In this document: in pieces, positions 1 through 6,976 of the stretch
Numbering within the stretch: the first letter of the stretch is position 1
Layout: each line of letters begins with the position of its first letter
NCBI GenBank assembly: GCA_021850555.1
Contig: JAJZLX010000714.1
Location: forward strand, 1-18,590
Reading direction: 5' to 3'
Source: Pseudomonadota bacterium
GTDB taxonomy: Bacteria; Pseudomonadota; Gammaproteobacteria; Steroidobacterales; Steroidobacteraceae
Length of the DNA stretch: 18,590 nucleotides
Made by a program: the position numbers and the translations under genes
The notes under the pieces: generated by a model
The model's input: only the letters and a program-made list of their open reading frames with translations
Databases searched by the model: none
What the model was told of the DNA's origin: nothing

Positions 1-126
1 ATCGAGCGCGGCGCCATCCTGCAGGCGCTCGAGAAGACCCGCTACAACAAGACCGCCGCCGCCAAGCTCCTCGGCATGAGCTTCCGCGCGCTGCGCTACC
101 GCATCAAGAAGCTCGGGATCGAGTAG
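1..126 (+). CDS. pilR: C-terminus of Fis-type NtrC-family response regulator, probably PilR (partial)
   Basis: Only the last 41 codons are inside the window; the frame is open from base 1 and ends at TAG 124-126. The visible peptide has the Fis-like helix-turn-helix of sigma-54 activators: a first helix (IERGAILQALEKTRYN), then KTAAAKLLGMSFRALRYRIKKLGIE, which carries the AA-LLG--xRALRYRIKKLGI signature. This end binds the upstream activating sites of target promoters. The receiver and AAA+ domains lie outside the window. The name PilR is inferred from the linked pilins, whose promoter is of the sigma-54 class (17066-17082), and from the close match of this tail to PilR tails. Another NtrC-type regulator is possible. 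Confidence 0.8.
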   Translation: MERGAILQALEKTRYNKTAAAKLLGMSFRALRYRIKKLGIE

Positions 127-522
127 ACGCCGGACTGCGCTGCCGGGCGGGTCTCGCGAATGCAAATTCGGCCGCGACCCTTGGCGGGCTCGACGACGAT
201 GGAGACATCATTGCCGAAAGCGGCGATGATCACGATCAGGCGGGATTGCGAATGGCCCTTCGCGTTGCCTCGCAGGATGCGGGAAACATTCGCCTGACTC
301 AGGCCGACCCAGGGAGCGTACCGCCTGACTTGCTCGACGGTGTCGGCCTGCCTGAGCCCGCTCGCAGCGACGGATTCCCGCATGAGTCTCACCAGATCGA
401 TTTTGATCCGCGTTTCCTCCGGATCGGGTAACCGCGATCGCGCCGGAAGCTGCCGCCGCCACGAAGCGCTGGGGTATGCTCCAGCGGGTCGCTTCTGCAG
501 TTTCCCGTGCGAGCCGCGTCAC
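96..522 (-). pseudogene. Decayed HigA-like XRE-family antitoxin
   Basis: The minus strand encodes an XRE-type antitoxin in two frames. The 5' part would start at a GTG (520-522) that overlaps the upstream toxin's TGA, the usual toxin-antitoxin coupling, and reads MTRLARETAEATRWSIPQRF and on. Near base 430 the homology-like signal moves to another frame, which reads PDPEETRIKIDLVRLMRES, then a helix-turn-helix (GLSQANVSRILRGN) and an antitoxin-like tail (AAFGNDVSIVVEPAKGRGR). That second frame has no ATG before residue RLM; a GTG just upstream is the only other start. The stretch before GLSQ (DTVEQVRRYAPW) looks longer than the usual second helix. The tail overlaps the pilR end by about 31 bases on the opposite strand. 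A short protein from the 3' frame (96-392) could still be made, but the gene looks broken. Confidence 0.55.
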
Positions 523-1012
523 CCGCGCTCATTGCCCTCGCTCCTTTGCCATCCCTTGCCGCTGCAGCCACCCTGCCTGACGTACGCGGCCTTCAGCTCC
601 AGAGCGTGCGCGGCGCAGTACGCGTGTGCTTTCTCGCGCCGCTCTTCGAGCCGCTCGCGTTGTCATTTCCGGATGTTGCTGCCTGCAATGGATTTCTCGA
701 TGCCGGTGTCGAGCGCCATGACACCCCGGAAAGATCCCAGGGTGATGTAAATGTGAAAGGCACTGTCATCATGAGCGAGTCGAATCTCGGCAATGCCCGC
801 GGGCCGGCCCGCAGCTGCCGATACATCCTGGCTGGCTGCGCGCTCGCGTTCCGAAGCGCCTCGAGGGCTTGATGCGCACTCTCACGGACCTCTGCCGGCA
901 TCCGTACTCCGGGGAAGACGAGCGCGGGACGATCGACCCTCAGAACCGCCTGCCGGCAGTCCCGCGCCTCCCGGTGTGAGGAAATCCGCACGTTTCGGGT
1001 AGCGAAACACAT
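519..1012 (-). pseudogene. Decayed HigB/RelE-superfamily (Gp49-like) toxin
   Basis: The minus strand begins in one frame with residues like MPAEVRESAHQALEALRN and ARMYRQL. The signal then moves by one base near 795-800 to GIAEIRLAHDDSAFHIYITL, followed by GVMALDTGIEKSIAGSNIRK. A TGA at 663-665 interrupts this second frame, after which it continues as QRERLEERREKAHAYCAAH to a TGA at 519-521. The order (helical N-terminus, AEIRL, FxIYxTL strand, then a KS-type tail) follows the phage-derived Gp49/HigB toxin family. One frameshift plus one in-frame stop point to an inactive remnant. It lies directly upstream of the antitoxin remnant with an overlapping stop/start, as in higBA operons. The family call is by eye; the 5' limit is uncertain. 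Confidence 0.5.
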
Positions 1013-1115
1013 CTCGCCAACCGGCCACCGCCCTGTTCCTGCGCCCGTCCGGACGGATGCCCTATCGCGCCTCTTCGCCGCTCCAGCCGACCTCCCTGAA
1101 CCGACGACGCCTACC

Positions 1116-1144
1116 TTGACACACGCCGGCCATGCTGGATTACT
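1116..1144 (+). promoter_or_regulatory. Candidate sigma-70 promoter for the plus-strand glycan operon
   Basis: A perfect -35 box TTGACA (1116-1121) is followed after 17 bases by ATTACT (1139-1144), a weak -10 match (3 of 6). Transcription would start near 1151. That would exclude the ATG at 1132 and fits the start at 1204, which has a good ribosome-binding site. The rest of the gap between the toxin remnant and this gene holds nothing else I can name. Confidence 0.35.
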
Positions 1145-1203
1145 CCCGATCCTTCGCCAAAAGAGCGCTCAACACTGATCGCGCCAGCCAGAGGAACAGG
1201 GGC

Positions 1204-3255
1204 ATGTGGGAGCCGAAGCGGTCCAAGGACTACGTCAGACGACCCTCGCAAGAGCTCGGGTGGACGATCCACTTCGGCGTATTCGCTCTCATGCTGGCGG
1301 TCACCATGCCTCGGCTCGTGCGATCGTTCTGTCCGGCCTGGGACAAACTCGACACCTCCTGGGCATGGATGCTGGGCTATTCTTTACAACATCACCTGCA
1401 GTGGGGCAAAGCCGTATTATTCACATACGGCCCGCTAGGCTTCCTGTCCCGCGCGTACTTTTATTCCGATCACGCGCTGTGGGGCTTGACCGCAACGGCG
1501 CGTCTTGCCTCCTGGTTCATTTTCGGACTCGGATTCGCCTGCGTTCTCCGCAGACTCGTCCCTGACGGCAGACCATTCGCGCGAACGACTCTGCCGGTCG
1601 CGATTGGCTGGATCGTGGGAAGCTCCTTCGTCCATCTGGCCGCGCAGTCCACATTCCTCGGCGTACTGCTGCTGGCGCTCGCCATGGTGGAAGAAAGTGC
1701 CACCGGCGTCATCACCGAATGCATTCTTTCCGGCTCTCTTCTCGCGCTGGGTTCTTTGATCAAATCGACCGCGCTCATCATATCCCTGTTTGTTTTGCTG
1801 GTTTATCCGGCATTATGGTGGCGCGCGCGTCGCCGCAGCGGCGCCTCGCATCGAGCGTTCGTCCCGTTACTGAGCTTCTTCATCGCGTTCTGCGCGTTGT
1901 GGCTGGTCTCATCGCAATCGCTCGCGCATCTACCCGCCTATTTGCGCGGAACCTGGGCGATAGCGAGCGGCTACACGCCGGCCATGTCAATCCCGGGCAT
2001 GCCGCTTCAGATAGCCTCCGCATTGATAATCTTGTCGCTGCTCGCGGCGGCGCTCATAGGGTTGCTAGTCCGCCGAAGGAACGTCGGCGTGGCGCAGTGC
2101 CTCCTGCTTGCAGTCATCGCGTTTTGGGCATGGAAGGAGGGCTTTACACGTCAAGATTGGGGCTACTTCCGCCATCCCATGGTCTTCTACGGCGTCGCAT
2201 TGCTCATTGCGAGCGCCGGCACCGTTCTGCTGTCGAAGGAAAATATCTGGCCGCTGCGACTTTCGGTCTACGGAGCCTATGGACTCGCGCTCTGGTTCTC
2301 GATGCAGGGATATCCGCTCGGATCGGTATCCTATGTTCATGTACTGGACAACTATAAGGATTATCTCGGCTTGATTTCTTCCCAAGCGTGCAGGGCCGCC
2401 GTGCAACGCGGTCAAACCACGGCGATGCAAAGGGAATACAAGCTCACCCATGGGGTGTTGAGCGCCGTAGGGCACGAATCAGTGGATGTGATTCCCTGGT
2501 CGCTCATGATGGCCCAGGGGTATCGCATGCGCCTGGTGGCAAGCCCGGTGCTTCAATCCTATTCCGCTTATACCCCTTATCTCGATCGGATGAACGCGCA
2601 TCAGATATGGGACGGCGGCAGCGCCGATAAGATCATATACTCGTATCACACCATAGACCGCCGGTATTCCGCATTTGACGAGCCCGCCACATTCCGGGCC
2701 ATCCTCACCTGTTACCGCACGGAATATCCCGGCGGGCGCTACTCGGTATTGACTCACGTCGCGTGCGCGCGACCGCCGATGCTTGCGACGGACCGTCCGA
2801 AGGAAGGCGCTCTGGGCAGGTGGATCACAGTTCCGCGGCAAGCGAGCTATGCAGACATCGACGTGCGCGCCACCGTGATCGGGCGCATTACGAGTATTCT
2901 GTACAAGCCCAGCCTCGTCTGGCTTTACTTCAAATTGAGCAATGACCGGATCAAAGGACCCTACCGATTCATCTATGCCGTGGGCCGGGATGGACTCTTC
3001 GTCAAATATTTCCTCGGATCCCAATCCCAAGCCAACCTCCTGTTTTCAGGAAAGACGTCCGCCCTGTGCAGGATTGCCGCAATCAAAGTCACCACCAGTG
3101 CGCCTCTTTCCACCAGCCCGCTCTCGAGCGACGGCGCGCAGTCTCCGGACTACGCACGACATTTTCAAATCCGGTTCCTGCGCGAGGCCGAGCAGCATCG
3201 ACCGCCGCTCTCGAGCGCCGGCTACCTGCCTTCCTGCGGCGGGCGCCGGCGCTGA
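1204..3255 (+). CDS. Large polytopic membrane protein with soluble C-terminal domain, possible GT-C glycosyltransferase
   Basis: About 683 residues. I start at ATG 1204 because GAGGA (1191-1195) sits 8 bases upstream; the earlier in-frame ATG at 1132 has no ribosome-binding site. The first half is hydrophobic, with about nine to eleven membrane segments. The first loop carries an acidic motif (DKLDTSW, then FTYGPLGFL), as found in uncharacterised GT-C-like envelope proteins. From about residue 390 the protein is soluble (DNYKDYLGLI, IWDGGSADKIIYSYHTIDRRY), and it ends in a beta-rich stretch (RATVIGRITSILYK, RFIYAVGRDGLFVKYFLG) that could be a carbohydrate-binding or periplasmic domain. It is first in the operon with the arabinose-lipid genes. 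A role as a polyprenyl-phosphate-sugar-dependent transferase is inference; I do not recognise the exact family. Confidence 0.8.
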   Translation: MWEPKRSKDYVRRPSQELGWTIHFGVFALMLAVTMPRLVRSFCPAWDKLDTSWAWMLGYSLQHHLQWGKAVLFTYGPLGFLSRAYFYSDHALWGLTATARLASWFIFGLGFACVLRRLVPDGRPFARTTLPVAIGWIVGSSFVHLAAQSTFLGVLLLALAMVEESATGVITECILSGSLLALGSLIKSTALIISLFVLLVYPALWWRARRRSGASHRAFVPLLSFFIAFCALWLVSSQSLAHLPAYLRGTWAIASGYTPAMSIPGMPLQIASALIILSLLAAALIGLLVRRRNVGVAQCLLLAVIAFWAWKEGFTRQDWGYFRHPMVFYGVALLIASAGTVLLSKENIWPLRLSVYGAYGLALWFSMQGYPLGSVSYVHVLDNYKDYLGLISSQACRAAVQRGQTTAMQREYKLTHGVLSAVGHESVDVIPWSLMMAQGYRMRLVASPVLQSYSAYTPYLDRMNAHQIWDGGSADKIIYSYHTIDRRYSAFDEPATFRAILTCYRTEYPGGRYSVLTHVACARPPMLATDRPKEGALGRWITVPRQASYADIDVRATVIGRITSILYKPSLVWLYFKLSNDRIKGPYRFIYAVGRDGLFVKYFLGSQSQANLLFSGKTSALCRIAAIKVTTSAPLSTSPLSSDGAQSPDYARHFQIRFLREAEQHRPPLSSAGYLPSCGGRRR

Positions 3256-3279
3256 TTTGCAGGCAAGGCGGCCAATCTC

Positions 3280-4218
3280 GTGCGGCAGACCTCGAAAATA
3301 GTGATCTGCGGCGGCGCCGGCCTGGTGGGCCAGAATCTGGTCTGCTGCCTGGAGGGCCGCGGCTGCGGCAACGTGCTCGTCATGGACAAGTCCGCGGCTA
3401 ATCTTGCGGTTCTGAAGCGGCTACACCCGCACGTGTCCGTGTTGTGCGCAGATCTTGCCGAGCCCGGGGACTGGGAACGGCACTTCGAGGGGGCGGAAAG
3501 TGTCGTGATGTTGCAGGCCCAGATCGGCGCGACGAACAGCGAGCCGTTCGTTCGCAACAACATCGATTCCACCCGCAACGTCCTCGGCGCAATCCGCAGG
3601 TTCCAGGTGCCCTACACGGTTCACGTGAGCTCTTCGGTGGTCAATTCCGTGGCCGATGACCTGTATGCGACCACGAAGAGAGAACAAGAGCGCCTGGTCG
3701 CGGAGAGCGGCATACCTCATGTCGTACTGCGGCCGACTCTGATGTTCGGCTGGTTCGATCGGAAGCATTTGGGGTGGCTAGCGCGCTTCATGCGCCGTGT
3801 GCCGGTGTTCCCGATACCCGGCGACGGGCGATATCTGCGCCAGCCGCTGTACGTGGGGGACTTTTGCGAAATCATCGTCAGCTGTCTGAGCTCGCGCCCC
3901 CGCCAGACATTCGATATCACCGGATTGGAACGTATCGATTACATAGACATGATCCGGGAAATCAGGAGGGTCGTCGGAGCCCGGTGCGCGATCGTCAGGA
4001 TCCCCTACGGCCTGTTCAGCCTGCTTCTGAGGCTTTGGGGGGTATTCGACCGCAATCCGCCTTTTACCACGGAGCAGCTCGCGGCTCTTGTCGCCGGAGA
4101 TGTGTTCGATGTCATTGACTGGCAAACCCGATTCGATGTAAGGGCGACGCCGTTCACCATCGCAATTGACCGGACTTTCCGCGATCCGCGCTATGGCGCG
4201 ATCGTGCTCGATTTTTGA
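3280..4218 (+). CDS. NAD(P)-dependent epimerase/dehydratase-like extended SDR
   Basis: 312 residues, beginning at GTG 3280. A Rossmann nucleotide-binding motif GGAGLVG lies at residues 11-17, followed by an acidic residue after the second strand (VMDKS). A serine-rich strand end (HVSSSV, 115-120) and Y129-x3-K133 (YATTK) give the SDR Ser/Tyr/Lys active site. A second half with LRPTLMFG and QPLYVGDF is typical of the nucleotide-sugar epimerase fold. It follows the membrane protein by 24 bases, and its stop lies just before the next gene. The substrate cannot be read from sequence. A nucleotide sugar or a lipid-linked sugar is likely from context. Similar proteins often sit next to the amine-oxidase-like partner in polysaccharide clusters. 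Confidence 0.85.
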   Translation: MRQTSKIVICGGAGLVGQNLVCCLEGRGCGNVLVMDKSAANLAVLKRLHPHVSVLCADLAEPGDWERHFEGAESVVMLQAQIGATNSEPFVRNNIDSTRNVLGAIRRFQVPYTVHVSSSVVNSVADDLYATTKREQERLVAESGIPHVVLRPTLMFGWFDRKHLGWLARFMRRVPVFPIPGDGRYLRQPLYVGDFCEIIVSCLSSRPRQTFDITGLERIDYIDMIREIRRVVGARCAIVRIPYGLFSLLLRLWGVFDRNPPFTTEQLAALVAGDVFDVIDWQTRFDVRATPFTIAIDRTFRDPRYGAIVLDF

Positions 4219-4223
4219 AGACC

Positions 4224-5513
4224 ATGGGCGGACAAAGAGTGGCCGTGATCGGTGCCGGGCCAATGGGGCTCGGCGCCGCCTATCAGCTCGCGCTCGACGG
4301 GCATGTGCCGGTGGTATTTGAGGCCGACACCAGGATCGGCGGGATGGCGGCTTCGTTCGACTTCGGCGGATTGCAGATCGAGCGCTACTACCACTTTCAT
4401 TGCACCTCGGATGAGGATCTGTTCATTCTTCTTCGCGAGCTCGGGCTCGAGGAAAAGTTGCACTGGGTCGCGAGCAGGATGGGCTACTACTTCGACGGCC
4501 GGGTCCAGCCGTGGGGCACGCCCCGCGCGCTCTTGGCGTTCCGCGGCTTGGGGCTGATCGACAAGCTTCGCTACGGCATACATGCCTACCTCGCGACGAA
4601 GAGAGAAGATTGGCGTCCACTCGATAAGCTCGAGGCGACACGCTGGATCCGCCGATGGGTCGGACAGCGCGCATATGAGGTCCTCTGGCGCAATCTGTTT
4701 GAGTTGAAGTTCTACGAGCTTGCCCACGAGCTGTCCGCGGCATGGATCTGGAGCAGGATCCGCCGGGTGGGTCGATCCCGGTACAGCCCGTTCAGGGAGA
4801 AGCTCGGTTTTCTCGACGGAGGATCGGACGTGGTGCTGACCGCCATGAGCACGGAGATCCTGCGCCGGGGCGGCGAGATACACCTTTCCCGCCCGGTGAG
4901 CCGGGTGAGAATCGAGAGCGGGGCGGTCGCCGGGTTGGAGACCGGGGAGGGATTTTCTCCCTTCCAGAGGGTCATCAGCACGGTTCCGATGCCCTACGTG
5001 CCTCGGATCATCCCAGACCTGCCTGCCGGGCTGCTGGATATCTACCGCTCCATGAAGAATATCGCGGTGGTCTGTGTCATCGCGAAACTTGCGTGCTCCT
5101 TAACGGAAAATTTCTGGCTGAACGTCAATGATCCGGATATGGATATTCCAGGGCTCGTCGAATACTCCAACCTGCGCCCGCTCGAGCAGCACATCGTGTA
5201 CGTCCCGTTCTACATGCCGGGCGAACACCCGAAATATCGCGACCCCGACTCGATTTTCAAAAGCAAGGTCCAGCGTTACCTTAAGCGCATCAATGCGAAC
5301 CTGCGCGCGCAGGATATCCTCGACATCCGCGTAAGCCGGTACCGCTTCGCCCAACCCGTGTGCACACCCGGGTTTGCCGACCGCTTGCCGCCCATACGGC
5401 TGCCTATCCGCGGATTATTCGTCGCTGACACCTCGTTCTATTATCCGGAGGACCGAGGGATATCGGAAAGCATCGGCTTGGCGCGCAAGATTGCCCGGAT
5501 TACGGTCGAGTAG
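4224..5513 (+). CDS. FAD-dependent amine-oxidase-like oxidoreductase
   Basis: About 429 residues from ATG 4224; a TTG at 4215, overlapping the previous stop, is the alternative. An N-terminal dinucleotide-binding motif VIGAGPMGLGAA is followed by an acidic strand end (VVFEADTRIGGMAAS), the FAD-binding signature of the protoporphyrinogen oxidase/UDP-galactopyranose mutase-like superfamily. The middle includes FWLNVNDPDMDIPGL and EYSNL. The C-terminal FAD motif reads GLFVADTSFYYPEDRGISESI. Proteins of this kind occur in O-antigen and exopolysaccharide clusters with unknown substrates. The UDP-galactopyranose mutase resemblance is to the fold only, so a mutase function should not be assumed. Packed between the SDR and a GtrA gene with gaps of a few bases, it is clearly in the same operon. 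Confidence 0.85.
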   Translation: MGGQRVAVIGAGPMGLGAAYQLALDGHVPVVFEADTRIGGMAASFDFGGLQIERYYHFHCTSDEDLFILLRELGLEEKLHWVASRMGYYFDGRVQPWGTPRALLAFRGLGLIDKLRYGIHAYLATKREDWRPLDKLEATRWIRRWVGQRAYEVLWRNLFELKFYELAHELSAAWIWSRIRRVGRSRYSPFREKLGFLDGGSDVVLTAMSTEILRRGGEIHLSRPVSRVRIESGAVAGLETGEGFSPFQRVISTVPMPYVPRIIPDLPAGLLDIYRSMKNIAVVCVIAKLACSLTENFWLNVNDPDMDIPGLVEYSNLRPLEQHIVYVPFYMPGEHPKYRDPDSIFKSKVQRYLKRINANLRAQDILDIRVSRYRFAQPVCTPGFADRLPPIRLPIRGLFVADTSFYYPEDRGISESIGLARKIARITVE

Positions 5514-5515
5514 CC

Positions 5516-5908
5516 ATGGCTGTTTCCCGGCAATTCGCGCGCTTTCTGCTCGTCGGCGGCCTCGCCGCAGTCATTAATGTGCTCAGCAGAGTCGTCTATG
5601 GAGTGTGGGTTGGTTATTCCTCTTCCATCATCCTCGCCTACCTCACCGGTATGTCAGCGGCATTTCTGCTGGCGCGTATTTACGTGTTCCCGGGCGGGCG
5701 TAACGGCGTAGGTCGCTCGGCGACTTACTTCACTCTCGTGAACGCAGTCGCGCTGCTTCAGACCTGGTTTGTCAGTATCGCGCTGGCGGACCACGTTTTT
5801 CCGACTCTTGGGATACGGCAGCACTCGCAAACCCTGGCGCACGTCATCGGCGTCGGGACGCCGGCCATCACGAGCTACATCGGACACAGGGAGTGGTCAT
5901 TTCGATGA
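5516..5908 (+). CDS. GtrA-family membrane protein (first copy)
   Basis: 130 residues with about four membrane helices and the GtrA pattern: RQFARFLLVGGLAAVINVLS at the N-terminus, LTGMSAAFLLARIYVF in the middle, and a basic end with HREWSFR. GtrA proteins are thought to help move polyprenyl-phosphate sugars across the inner membrane or to recruit transferases; the mechanism is debated. It starts 2 bases after the previous stop and overlaps the next start by ATGA (5905-5908), so translation is probably coupled. This copy is next to the UbiA-family gene; a second GtrA gene follows dprE2. Confidence 0.88.
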   Translation: MAVSRQFARFLLVGGLAAVINVLSRVVYGVWVGYSSSIILAYLTGMSAAFLLARIYVFPGGRNGVGRSATYFTLVNAVALLQTWFVSIALADHVFPTLGIRQHSQTLAHVIGVGTPAITSYIGHREWSFR

Positions 5909-6972
5909 CCGCAAGAACGGCATGCCGATCCGCCAACGGCCTCGACCGGGACCGCCCGCCGGGAGTCGATGCGGAAAGAGCGGGGAATCGGGGCGGCACC
6001 GAGGTCGTCGCGGCATCCTTATCGACCGCCGACCCGCAGGCTGCCCAGCTGGCCGATGGGGAGGCCGTGCTCGAGGTGCTGGAGCGACCGCAGCGCGCGG
6101 ATTGGCGAACGTGGCTTCGCCAGCTTCGGCTCCATCAGTGGCTGAAGAATCTGCTCATCTTCGTGCCTCTCGTCGCGGCCCGCAAAGTCGGCGACCCGGA
6201 AATGCTTGCAGCGACGGCAGCGGCGTCCGTTGCCTTCGGCTGCGTCGCATCCGCGACCTACATCGTCAACGATTTGTTTGATCTATCTCACGATCGTCAC
6301 CATCCGACGAAATGCCGCCGGCCCATCGCCGCCGGGTTGATCTCAATACCGTCCGCGGTGGTAGTGACGCTCGGATTGCTCCTCGCCGGTTCACTGATCG
6401 CGTCCACGCTGCCTGTGGAATTTTCGCAGGTTCTGTTGCTGTATCTGTTCGGCACCGTAGCCTACTCCCTCTTGCTGAAGCGCAGCGCACCCCTCGACAC
6501 GTTCACCCTGGCGGGACTTTATGCGTTGCGCGTACTCGCCGGCAATGCGGCAACAGGACTCGCGCCGTCATTCTGGTTGCTCGCATTCTCGGTATTCCTG
6601 TTTCTCAGCCTTGCCATGGCTAAAAGGCACGCGGAACTGCTGCGCCTCGCGACCCACGGCGAGAGCGCGTCGCGCGGACGGGGCTACTTGACCGCTGATC
6701 GCCAAATGGTGGGACAGCTCGGGGTGAGCGCCGGTTACGCTTCAGCGCTGGTACTGGCGTTGTATTTCAACAGCCCGCAGGCAGCCTTGCTGTACCAAAG
6801 ACCGGGATTCCTTTGGCTGCTCTGCGTGCTTCTGCTCTATTGGATAACCCACCTCTGGCTCGTTGCGCACCATGGCCAACTAGACGATGATCCGGTCATC
6901 TTCGCGATGCGTGACCGAGTCAGCCGCGTCGTCGCCTTGCTAGCCGCCGCACTGCTGATTTTGGCGCGGTGA
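5905..6972 (+). CDS. UbiA-family prenyltransferase, likely polyprenyl-phosphate phosphoribosyltransferase (DPPR synthase, Rv3806c-like)
   Basis: About 355 residues from ATG 5905, which overlaps the gtrA stop. After a hydrophilic N-terminal stretch of roughly 65 residues comes a UbiA core: LRLHQWLKNLLIFVPL (74-89), then NDLFDLSHDR (122-131), which has the Asp-rich metal/pyrophosphate motif, then HHPTKCRRPIAAG. The HPxKxxRPIAAG run and the QWLKN motif are typical of the DPPR synthase subgroup, which transfers 5-phosphoribose from PRPP to polyprenyl phosphate. The adjacent DprE1 and DprE2 homologues support this over a quinone or heme role. Several membrane segments follow. The N-terminal extension is unlike Rv3806c. 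A partner phosphatase (Rv3807c-like) for the 5-phosphate is not seen in the window. Confidence 0.85.
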   Translation: MTARTACRSANGLDRDRPPGVDAERAGNRGGTEVVAASLSTADPQAAQLADGEAVLEVLERPQRADWRTWLRQLRLHQWLKNLLIFVPLVAARKVGDPEMLAATAAASVAFGCVASATYIVNDLFDLSHDRHHPTKCRRPIAAGLISIPSAVVVTLGLLLAGSLIASTLPVEFSQVLLLYLFGTVAYSLLLKRSAPLDTFTLAGLYALRVLAGNAATGLAPSFWLLAFSVFLFLSLAMAKRHAELLRLATHGESASRGRGYLTADRQMVGQLGVSAGYASALVLALYFNSPQAALLYQRPGFLWLLCVLLLYWITHLWLVAHHGQLDDDPVIFAMRDRVSRVVALLAAALLILAR

Positions 6973-6976
6973 AATC

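Noticed and set aside
507..872. 121-codon plus-strand frame starting MRAASPALIALAPLPS, signal-peptide-like
   Set aside because: The opposite strand carries recognisable remnants of a toxin gene; the rest of this frame has no domain and no good ribosome-binding site.
4224..5513. UDP-galactopyranose mutase (Glf)
   Set aside because: Shares the FAD fold, but the amine-oxidase-like central and C-terminal motifs do not fit Glf; only a general oxidoreductase call is supported.
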